64,000 nucleotides of DNA from GCA-2794515 sp034436155. GTDB taxonomy: Bacteria; Chloroflexota; Anaerolineae; Aggregatilineales; Phototrophicaceae. Positions 18,401-25,989 of the stretch are shown piece after piece. The position numbers and the translations under genes were made by a program. The stretch's first letter is position 1. Every line of letters begins with the position of its first letter. The DNA is taken from contig DAOTVP010000110.1 of assembly GCA_034436155.1 (NCBI GenBank), positions 1 to 64,000 of the forward strand. The letters are read 5' to 3'. The notes under the pieces were generated by a model, which was given only the letters and a program-made list of their open reading frames with translations, did no database searches and was not told the DNA's origin.

Positions 18401-18841
18401 ATGGCATCGACAACAGCAAACACAACCAATTTACAAACATCCGTCATTCGGGGCATCATCGGCGGTATCGCGGGTGGTGTGGTATTCGGCATGATGATGG
18501 CAATGATGAATATGCTCCCGATGGTGGGGATGCTCATCGGCAACGATAGCCCCATTATCGGTTTTGGTGTTCACATGGTCATCAGCATCATTATCGGCGC
18601 GACTTACGGTGTGGTTGGCACGCGCATCCCCAACAACAACTGGGGCATTGTGGTCGGCGCAGGCGTGGTGTATGGCATCATTTGGTGGGTATTGGGCGCA
18701 CTCATCATGATGCCCATCATGCTCGGTATGAATGAAATGGTGTTACAAATTGGCAACGATCAATGGATGAGCCTGATTGGTCATATCGTTTTCGGCGTGA
18801 TTTTGACTATTGTGTATAAAGTGCAATCCAGTCGCTCGTAA
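18401..18841 (+). CDS. Small polytopic membrane protein, unknown
   Basis: The 146-residue product has a short polar Thr/Asn-rich N terminus and about four membrane segments. These are rich in Gly, Met and Ile, starting with GIIGGIAGGVVFGMMMAMM; a Gly-rich motif, GAGVVYGIIWWVLGALIM, follows later. No charged catalytic residues occur within membrane segments. The ribosome site is TAGGAG. The family is not recognised. A hairpin terminator follows, so it is probably monocistronic. Confidence 0.68.
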   Translation: MASTTANTTNLQTSVIRGIIGGIAGGVVFGMMMAMMNMLPMVGMLIGNDSPIIGFGVHMVISIIIGATYGVVGTRIPNNNWGIVVGAGVVYGIIWWVLGALIMMPIMLGMNEMVLQIGNDQWMSLIGHIVFGVILTIVYKVQSSRS

Positions 18842-18898
18842 GAAGGGTGTGCATCAGCCTATCGGAAGAATATCTATAAAAGCAATATACCTTTATTC

Positions 18899-18919
18899 AG
18901 GGCGCAATAATTGCGCCCT
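18899..18919 (+). terminator. Hairpin after the 18401 gene
   Basis: AGGGCGCAA pairs with TTGCGCCCT across a TAA loop, followed by a weak TTAT stretch. It lies between the membrane protein stop and the Crp/Fnr start. Confidence 0.5.
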
Positions 18920-18968
18920 TATCATCTCATTCATCCGCCTATTGTTATCGACGAGGCATTGTATCCTC

Positions 18969-19661
18969 ATGAATATCCATACCCAATTTCCCTATCTCAA
19001 TCAATTAGCACCCGAAGAAGCAACGGCGCTAACGGCGTGCATGTCTGAGTTATCGCTTCGGAATGGGCAATATTTATTTCATCTGGGAGACCCCGCCGAT
19101 TCTCTGTATTTTTTGATTTCGGGCATGATGAAAATCAGCTATGGCAACCCACGCGGAGACGAAGCCCCGATGGGATTTTTTCAGGCGGGGGATATATTTG
19201 GGCATCTGTTTTTGGGCAAATATCGCTTTCGGGTCGGCTCTGCGGTGGCGTTGACCGATTGTTTAGTCGGGCGTTTATGCGAAGCCGATTTTCTGCGCTT
19301 GGTCGAAACATATCCCCAAATGGGGATTTTATTCATGCGCCTGTTCGCCGATTATCAACGCGAATCGTTGGCACGACTTCACGCCCTGATGCACGTCGAT
19401 GCACGCGCTCGTTTGTTAGGGGCATTGCTCAATTTTGCCCGTCATTTATGTTGCCCACAAGATGACTGGTTCAAACTGCCAAATACACTCACCCAAGCCG
19501 ATATTGCCACCATCGCGGGCGTGAATCGGACGACTGCCAGTTTGCTCATCAACGAATTTCGGCGCGATGGCATCTTAGGCGGTCATGGGCGCGTCTTGAC
19601 GGTTAATATCCAAGCAGTACGCGCCATCCTCGAAGCGCAAGGTCTCGAAATCCTCGAATAA
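18969..19661 (+). CDS. Crp/Fnr-family transcriptional regulator
   Basis: The 230-residue protein has an N-terminal cyclic-nucleotide-binding-like beta-barrel (about 20-130, with LFHLGDPADSLYFLISGMMKI) and a long dimer helix. A Crp-type helix-turn-helix lies at about 175-204 (TQADIATIAGVNRTTASLLINE). No cysteine cluster typical of Fnr iron-sulfur proteins is visible in the N terminus, so it is more likely a Crp-like or unspecified effector sensor. The open frame extends to 18810, but ATG 18969 gives the family N terminus and clears the upstream hairpin. Confidence 0.88.
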   Translation: MNIHTQFPYLNQLAPEEATALTACMSELSLRNGQYLFHLGDPADSLYFLISGMMKISYGNPRGDEAPMGFFQAGDIFGHLFLGKYRFRVGSAVALTDCLVGRLCEADFLRLVETYPQMGILFMRLFADYQRESLARLHALMHVDARARLLGALLNFARHLCCPQDDWFKLPNTLTQADIATIAGVNRTTASLLINEFRRDGILGGHGRVLTVNIQAVRAILEAQGLEILE

Positions 19662-19712
19662 CCTGCTCAAAAACACACCACCCAGCACCATTCTGATAAA
19701 CCTCTAACAATC

Positions 19713-19742
19713 ATTATGCAATAATGTGATTAATTGCATAAT
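19713..19742. promoter_or_regulatory. Perfect 10-bp inverted repeat before the kinase gene
   Basis: ATTATGCAAT and ATTGCATAAT are separated by ten bases, and a T-rich stretch follows. It may be the weak, A/T-rich terminator of the Crp/Fnr gene or an operator for the downstream kinase gene. Confidence 0.4.
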
Positions 19743-19839
19743 TTGATTTGTTTTGAAAAAGCGCACATCCATGCTAAAATTAAACCAATGGGTCAGAAGA
19801 CATCACCAGTCACCACTAGGTCGCCAGAGGAGGGATGCT

Positions 19840-21405
19840 GTGCAAATTGGTGGACGTTACGAGATTATCGAGACCATCGGAATCGGTGGTATGGGGTCGG
19901 TGTATAAAGCACATGACCAAAAAACAGGGATGTACGTTGCCATCAAGCACCTCAAACCCGAAGCGGTCGCCAAAGATGCCAGCCTTGTCAAACGCTTCAC
20001 CCGTGAAGCCGAAGCCTTGCGCCAGCTTGATCATCCCAACATCGTCAAAATCTTAAATACCGAGTATATCGAAGCCGAACATTTTTTGGTGATGGAGTTG
20101 GTCACAGGCGGGTCATTGGCGCAAAAAATCCGCGAAAATTATCGTTTTTCGATCGAAGAGGTGGTGCGTTTGGGCTTAGAATTATCCGATGCGCTCACCC
20201 GCGCCCATCACATGCGGATTATCCACCGCGACATTAAACCTGCCAATGTGTTGATTGCCGATGACGGCACCCCACGCCTGACCGATTTTGGTGTGGCACG
20301 CCTCGATAACGAAGAGCGCATGACACAAAGTGGCGTGGCGATTGGCACGCTGGATTATATCGCGCCAGAAGGCTTAAACGGCGTGGTAGATGACCCGCGC
20401 TCGGATATTTGGTCATTTGGGGTGATGCTGTTTGAATTGCTGACGGGGCAACGTCCGTTTGTGGGCAAAAATATCAGCCAAGTGGTCAAATCGATTTTGG
20501 TCGATAACCCGCCTGATTTAGAGACCATCCGCCCTGATGCGCCGATTGCATTGATTGACCTGATTGGTCGGATGTTACAAAAAGACCCCGCCCAACGCAT
20601 TGGCAGTATTCGCTTGGTCGGCGCAGAATTAGAGCAAATTTTGGCGCAACAAAATGGGGATGCGCCCGTGATGCCTCGCATCACCACCGAGACCCCACGC
20701 TTAATGACGGTCAAACATAACCTCCCCGCCGATACCACCCCATTTGTTGGGCGCGAATCGGAATTAATCGAATTGAGACGGCTCATCACATCACCTAAAA
20801 TTCGGCTCGTCTCGGTGATTGCACAAGGGGGCATGGGCAAAACACGCCTCGCCTTGCAAATCGGGCATGAATTTGCGGGGCTTATTCATCAAGCCGACCT
20901 CAACACCGAACAACGCGCATATTGGCGCAATGGTATCTTCTTCGTGGCGCTTGCGCCGCTGAATAATCCCGATGATATTGTGACGGCGATTGGCAACGCG
21001 GTTGGCTATACGTTCAAAACAGGCGAAGATAATAAAACGCAATTGCTCACTTTTTTGAGCGATAAACACATGTTACTCATCCTCGACAACTTTGAACACC
21101 TTCTCCCTGGCGCGACCATCGTGGATGAGATACTCACACATGCGCCATCTGTCAAAATTATCGTCACATCGCGGGTGAGGCTCAATCTGACCAGTGAAAA
21201 TTTATTCACCCTCGAAGGCATGGATTTCCCCGATTGGGAAACGCCCGAAGATGCCCTCACCTATAGCGCCGTGATCTTATTCATGCAAAGTGCCACCCGC
21301 GTCCGCGCCGATTTTGAATTGCAACCCGAACATTTGCAATATGTGGCGCGGATTTGTCGGTTGGTGGGCGGTCTACCGCTCGCTATTTTGTTGGCGGCAT
21401 CGTAG
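19840..21405 (+). CDS. Ser/Thr kinase-NB-ARC protein, N-terminal part ended by in-frame amber (PknK-like)
   Basis: This part encodes a Hanks-type kinase with GxGGMG loop, HRDIKP at 129-134 and DFG at 149-151, followed by an NB-ARC domain with GGMGKT at 330-335 and LLILDNFEHLLP. The GTG at 19840 has a strong GAGGAGGG site and aligns exactly with the start of the intact paralogue at 38059 (VQIGGRY against MHIGNRY), so it is preferred to TTG 19753 or ATG 19771. The frame stops at TAG 21403-21405, codon 522, where both relatives have a conserved Trp. The same frame continues at 21412-23130. The truncated product would keep the kinase and most of the nucleotide site but lose the winged-helix and TPR regions. 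It is best read as a recently disrupted gene, a sequencing error, or less likely amber readthrough. Confidence 0.82.
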   Translation: MQIGGRYEIIETIGIGGMGSVYKAHDQKTGMYVAIKHLKPEAVAKDASLVKRFTREAEALRQLDHPNIVKILNTEYIEAEHFLVMELVTGGSLAQKIRENYRFSIEEVVRLGLELSDALTRAHHMRIIHRDIKPANVLIADDGTPRLTDFGVARLDNEERMTQSGVAIGTLDYIAPEGLNGVVDDPRSDIWSFGVMLFELLTGQRPFVGKNISQVVKSILVDNPPDLETIRPDAPIALIDLIGRMLQKDPAQRIGSIRLVGAELEQILAQQNGDAPVMPRITTETPRLMTVKHNLPADTTPFVGRESELIELRRLITSPKIRLVSVIAQGGMGKTRLALQIGHEFAGLIHQADLNTEQRAYWRNGIFFVALAPLNNPDDIVTAIGNAVGYTFKTGEDNKTQLLTFLSDKHMLLILDNFEHLLPGATIVDEILTHAPSVKIIVTSRVRLNLTSENLFTLEGMDFPDWETPEDALTYSAVILFMQSATRVRADFELQPEHLQYVARICRLVGGLPLAILLAAS

Positions 21406-21411
21406 ATCGAA

Positions 21412-23130
21412 ATGCTCACACCACAAGAAATCGCCGATGAAATCGCCAAAAGTCTCGATTTTCTCGAAAGTGATATGCGCGATTTACCAGAACGGCATCA
21501 CAGCATCCGCGCCGTGTTCGATTATTCATGGAATTTATTAGACGAGGCAGAACGCACCGCTTTTATGAATCTATCGCTATTTTCGGGTGGATTCACCCGC
21601 GAATCGGCACAAAAAGCGGTTGGCGCATCGTTGCGCGTGTTGACAAATCTGGTGAATGCCTCGCTGGTTCGGCGTTCACCCAATAGCGGACGGTATGATA
21701 TTCACGAATTATTGCGCCAATATGCCGAAGAACGCCTGAAAAAGAGCGGGCGCTACGATGCGATTTTTGCCGATTATGCCCGTCACTATCTGACATTTTT
21801 GGCGGAACGCCACACCGATTTGCAAGGCAAACGACAACTGGGCGCATTGGATGAAATCGGCACAGAAATCGAAAATATCCGCCGTGCATGGCGTTGGGCG
21901 TTGGATAACCAACAGACAGATTTACTCATGCCCGCCATCGAACCGTTGCACCTGTTCGGCTTGATGCGCTCGTATCAGGCGTTAGGGAAGAAAATATTCA
22001 CCATCACCCGCCAACAGTTCACACAATCTACCCACCCTGCGTTATGGGCAAAATTGACGGTGCGCTTCCCTGATGTCGATGACAAAATCCAAGATACGTA
22101 TCGCACATGCCTAAACATTGCCCGCCAAAATAAAGACAAGTGTGAAGAGGGGTATTGCTTACGCATGTTGGGCGTATCGTTAGCGCACCACGATGAAAAT
22201 ATCGCTGAGGGATTGCCGATTTTAGAGCAAGCGTTGGCGCTATTTCAATCGATACATGCCGATTTTTATGCCGCCCAAGTCATGGATGATATGGCGTATG
22301 CCTACACCATTGTTGCCGATGCCGAAAATCATCGCAAATATGGCGAGATGTGCCTCGCGCTACGGCGTAAAATTGGCGATGTCGTCCGCACAGCCGATGT
22401 CATCATGAATTTGGCGAGTACCAATATCTTAGGGGGCGATTTTCGGGATATTATATCGGTATACGCCGAAGCCGAAAAAATTTATCGCATGACCAACAAC
22501 TTAGCAGGGTTATCTCATTCGTATGGGTTGCAAGCCTATAGCCATTTGCAATTGGGCGATAAAGATGTGGCGCTCGAAAAAGCGCAAAAGAGTTACGATA
22601 TTGCCCGCGATGTACGTGATGTTGAGGGCATCATTTACGGCGCGAATGTATTAAGTGTGTGGCATATCGCCTTTGGCGACTTGCAAAAAGGCAAAGCCTA
22701 TCATGATGAAGTGCTGGGGCTGATTTCTAAGGTTCACTATCCATTATTTACACTTGAATTTATCAATGGATTACTGGGCATCACCGAAAAGCGGTATGAT
22801 GTGGTGATGGATTTGATTCGCACTCGTCTGAGGCAAGTCCGCGAGAATAACACCCCCAATTTTGGCATGACCGCCGCGTTGTTTTATCTGGTGATGCGCG
22901 TCCAACAAGGGCAAGCCACACCTGATGATTTAGTCCGTGTGAGCAGTGTAGAAGCCTTCATTCACGCAATTTATGGTGGTTCTTGGATAAACCACTGGCA
23001 ACTCTATCATAATGCGCTGGCGGCGCTCAAAGACAAATGGGGCGCAGATACTTACAATGCGCTTTGGGCGCGTGGTGATGCCGATACCATCTTGTCACAA
23101 TTCTTAACATGGGCAGATGACATGCTCTAG
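21412..23130 (+). pseudogene. C-terminal half of the amber-interrupted kinase/NB-ARC/TPR gene
   Basis: This 572-codon segment continues the reading frame of the preceding gene six bases after its TAG. It starts at the MLTPQEIADEI segment, which matches WLEMLPIEEISAEI in the paralogue at 38059, and holds the winged-helix part of the STAND ATPase (RAVFDYSWNLLDEAERTAF) followed by TPR-like helices. No ribosome site precedes ATG 21412, so independent translation is doubtful. Codon use and frame are intact throughout, so the interruption is young or artefactual. A perfect 10-bp hairpin follows at 23146. Confidence 0.75.
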
Positions 23131-23145
23131 GTCATAATGGTTCTT

Positions 23146-23170
23146 AATGGGTATCGACATGATACCCATT
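23146..23170 (+). terminator. Hairpin after the interrupted kinase gene
   Basis: AATGGGTATC pairs perfectly with GATACCCATT across GACAT. No T-run follows, so it may be a terminator of low efficiency or an mRNA-end hairpin. Confidence 0.45.
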
Positions 23171-23213
23171 CAAATATCCCCTGAAACATGAAGAAAACTC
23201 CACATTTTGCATT

Positions 23214-23241
23214 TTGTCTTAGCTGAAAATGCTGTTATAAT
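23214..23241 (+). promoter_or_regulatory. Candidate sigma-70-type promoter for the ABC ATPase pair
   Basis: TTGTCT at 23214-23219 and a perfect TATAAT at 23236-23241 are 16 bases apart. The -10 is about 55 bases before the TTG start at 23297. Confidence 0.55.
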
Positions 23242-23296
23242 TCATCGCGTGAGTTTAAACAAATTATAATGTAGTTTTTATAAGGAGAGTGCGACC

Positions 23297-24328
23297 TTGG
23301 GTGTACTTTTAGAGGTCAAAGACCTTGTTACTCGATTTTATACGCAAGAAGGCATCGTGTATGCCGTGAATGGTGTTTCGTACACCCTCAACGAAGGCGA
23401 AACATTAGGGATAGTCGGCGAGAGCGGTAGCGGTAAAAGTGTTCACGCGCTTTCGATGCTCGGTCTCATCCCCATGCCACCCGGTAAAATAGAAAATGGA
23501 CAAGTGTTGTTTCAGGGTCGTGATTTGCTCAAATTGAGCAAAGACGAAATGCGTCTGGTGCGCGGGGCAGAAATCGCCATGATTTTCCAAGACCCGATGA
23601 CCTCGCTCAACCCCGTCCTCACCATCGGTACACAATTGACCGAAGGCTTAAAATTGCATCTCGGCATGAATCAGGCGCAAGCAGAACGACGTGCCGCCGA
23701 ATTGTTGGATATGGTCGGGATCCCCGATGCGCGTAAACGGCTCAATAATTATCCACATCAATTTTCGGGCGGGATGCGCCAACGGGTGATGATTGCCATC
23801 GGCTTATCGTGCAATCCGAAGTTGTTGATTGCCGATGAACCCACCACCGCGCTCGATGTGACCATCCAAGCGCAAATTATCGAACTGGTCAAACGCCTGC
23901 GCGATGAACTCAAAATGGCGATGATTTGGATTACGCACGACTTGGGCGTGGTGGCGGGTATTGCCGATACCATCCAAGTGATGTATGCTGGTCAAATCAT
24001 GGAACGCGGTCCGATTAAAGCCGTGTTCGAGAACCCACGCAGTGCCTATACGCTCGGATTGCTCAATTCGCTCCCGCGTGTAGATGCTGAAGGTGGTGGG
24101 CAACGCCTGACACAAATTGAAGGCTCACCCCCCGATATGCGGATTAAACCCGTAGGCGATCCCTTCGCCCCACGTAACCCGCTTTATCGGACAGAACGCT
24201 GTTTTACAGAAACCCCACCCCTACATCAAGTTGCGGATAGTGTCCCCGGTCACATGGTAGCGGCATGGTACGATTTGCCCGCCCTTCGTAAACAACACGA
24301 AATGGAGAAAATGCAACATGGAAGTTAA
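23297..24328 (+). CDS. Oligo/dipeptide ABC transporter ATP-binding protein (OppD/DppD type)
   Basis: The 343-residue ATPase has Walker A GESGSGKS, signature FSGGMRQR and Walker B LLIADEPTTALD. The C-terminal oligopeptide-type extension includes RTERCFTETPPL, where OppD proteins often carry a metal-binding cysteine cluster. It energises uptake of peptides or related solutes in complex with a partner ATPase and two permeases. The start is TTG 23297, supported by TAAGGAGAG upstream. It overlaps the next gene by 11 bases. No permease or binding-protein gene is in the window, so those subunits must be encoded elsewhere. Confidence 0.9.
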   Translation: MGVLLEVKDLVTRFYTQEGIVYAVNGVSYTLNEGETLGIVGESGSGKSVHALSMLGLIPMPPGKIENGQVLFQGRDLLKLSKDEMRLVRGAEIAMIFQDPMTSLNPVLTIGTQLTEGLKLHLGMNQAQAERRAAELLDMVGIPDARKRLNNYPHQFSGGMRQRVMIAIGLSCNPKLLIADEPTTALDVTIQAQIIELVKRLRDELKMAMIWITHDLGVVAGIADTIQVMYAGQIMERGPIKAVFENPRSAYTLGLLNSLPRVDAEGGGQRLTQIEGSPPDMRIKPVGDPFAPRNPLYRTERCFTETPPLHQVADSVPGHMVAAWYDLPALRKQHEMEKMQHGS

Positions 24329-25340
24329 GACGGCTACGTCAACACAAGAGACCAAGCAAGAACGCGAAGTCATCTTGAGTGTGCGCGGATTGAAAAAATA
24401 TTTCCCCATCACATCGGGGATCATCATCCAACGACAAGTCGGCGCGGTGAAAGCTGTCGATTCGGTGGATTTTGATGTGTATAAAGGCGAGACGCTCGGT
24501 TTGGTGGGCGAATCGGGGTGTGGCAAAAGCACCACAGGGCGTACCGTGTTGCAATTGTATCGACCAACGGCTGGCTCGGTCATGTTTGAAGGCGAAGAAC
24601 TCACCACCCTGCGCGGGGATGAATTACGCCGTATCCGTCGGCGGATGCAAATCATCTTCCAAGACCCATTTGCCTCGCTCAATCCGCGTATGACGGTGGG
24701 TAACATCGTCAGCGAACCGCTCGCCATCCATAATGTGATGAGCAAAAAAGAGCGCAAACAATTTGTCGAAGAATTGTTGGTCAAAGTGGGCTTGAATCCG
24801 TTTTATATCAACCGTTACCCGCATGAATTTTCGGGTGGGCAACGGCAACGCATTGGTATCGCTCGTGCGTTGGCGCTCAATCCCTCGTTTATCGTGGCGG
24901 ATGAGCCGATTTCGGCGTTGGATGTGTCTATTCAGGCGCAAGTGGTGAATTTGCTCGAAGATTTGCAAAAAGAACTCAACCTGACCTACTTATTCATCGC
25001 CCATGACCTGAGTATGGTGCGTCATATTTGTGACCGCGTGGCGGTGATGTATTTGGGCAAAATTGTCGAATTGGGTCCGACCAACGCGGTGTATAATAAC
25101 CCGCTTCACCCCTACACCCAATCGTTGCTATCGGCTGTGCCTGTGCCAGACCCGTCTGTCGAAGAAACACGCCAACACATCATCCTGAGTGGCGATGTGC
25201 CAAGCCCCGCGAATCCGCCAAAAGGGTGCAATTTCAATACGCGCTGTCCAGTGCCGATTGATTATTGCTATCACGAACCCGACCCCGAATTGGTGGAGAT
25301 GGAACCCGGACACTTTGTCGCCTGCCACCGCGTAACGTGA
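24318..25340 (+). CDS. Oligo/dipeptide ABC transporter ATP-binding protein (OppF/DppF type)
   Basis: The 340-residue partner ATPase has Walker A GESGCGKS, signature FSGGQRQR and Walker B FIVADEPISALD. A C-terminal oligopeptide domain carries CNFNTRCPVPIDYC, a cysteine cluster seen in many OppF/DppF proteins. It most likely pairs with the preceding ATPase as an asymmetric dimer, since the genes overlap. A rho-independent terminator follows at once. Confidence 0.9.
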   Translation: MEVKTATSTQETKQEREVILSVRGLKKYFPITSGIIIQRQVGAVKAVDSVDFDVYKGETLGLVGESGCGKSTTGRTVLQLYRPTAGSVMFEGEELTTLRGDELRRIRRRMQIIFQDPFASLNPRMTVGNIVSEPLAIHNVMSKKERKQFVEELLVKVGLNPFYINRYPHEFSGGQRQRIGIARALALNPSFIVADEPISALDVSIQAQVVNLLEDLQKELNLTYLFIAHDLSMVRHICDRVAVMYLGKIVELGPTNAVYNNPLHPYTQSLLSAVPVPDPSVEETRQHIILSGDVPSPANPPKGCNFNTRCPVPIDYCYHEPDPELVEMEPGHFVACHRVT

Positions 25341-25355
25341 TAATAAGCAAATAAA

Positions 25356-25381
25356 AAAATTCCCGTGAGAACGGGAATTTT
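25356..25381. terminator. Bidirectional rho-independent terminator
   Basis: AAAATTCCCGT pairs with ACGGGAATTTT across a GAGA loop, with A residues before and T residues after. It serves the converging oppF-type and Uma2 genes. Confidence 0.85.
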
Positions 25382-25942
25382 TTATTCCTCAAAAATGTCT
25401 TTGACCACTAACTTGAAATTCGGCAACAAATCGGGCGCATCGAGTACATCATCCAACCCCAACACACGCGGATGATGCCCCATTTGGTGAATTTCGACCT
25501 GTTTATCATCCGTATCCACCACCCAGACAATTGTCCCCGCGTTCAGATACCCCGAAATTTGACGCCGTAAATCGCGTAATTCAGATTTATTCCCGCTATC
25601 GGATATGACCTCAATGGCTAAATCGGGTGGCAAATTGTGATATCCCTTTTTGCTAACAGATGGATGTTTCGCATAGGATATAAAACCAACATCTGGTGCA
25701 TAACGGTCATCATTGACCTTATACCCGCCCTGTTCACCAGATAGCAATCCAATCTTATTTTGAAGCAAATAAACAAACAGAAAACCCGCGATTCGCATGG
25801 CAATAATCGAAGAATACAGATTAGACGGCATTTTTTCAACAATCTCCCCACTGATAAATTCAAATATCGCATCGCCTGTTTGGGTTTCTGCCCATTGGTC
25901 AAATTCGGTAGCGGTCATTTTTTGATGCGCTTCAAGTACCAT
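25382..25942 (-). CDS. Uma2-family putative endonuclease, copy 1
   Basis: The 186-residue protein belongs to the Uma2 (DUF820) family with a PD-(D/E)XK-like fold: YAPDVGF gives the Asp, DLAIEVISDS the Glu, and ISGYLNAGTIVWVVD the terminal strand. The Lys that precedes the conserved Ile in the other two copies (KITGY, KIASY) is Gln here (QISGY), so activity is uncertain. It lies 47 bases downstream of sbcC on the same strand. The biological role of Uma2 proteins is not established. Confidence 0.82.
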   Translation of the reverse strand: MVLEAHQKMTATEFDQWAETQTGDAIFEFISGEIVEKMPSNLYSSIIAMRIAGFLFVYLLQNKIGLLSGEQGGYKVNDDRYAPDVGFISYAKHPSVSKKGYHNLPPDLAIEVISDSGNKSELRDLRRQISGYLNAGTIVWVVDTDDKQVEIHQMGHHPRVLGLDDVLDAPDLLPNFKLVVKDIFEE

Positions 25943-25989
25943 TGGTATGTATCCTCATCCCATGTTTTTTTAGATTATACCCCATTTTG

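Noticed and set aside
18810..18968. Upstream extension of the Crp/Fnr gene
   Set aside because: It runs through the end of the previous gene and a hairpin; ATG 18969 gives the standard N terminus.
24221..24784. Minus-strand 187-codon frame across the two ABC ATPase genes
   Set aside because: It is antisense to Walker-motif coding sequence and spans the overlap of two known genes.
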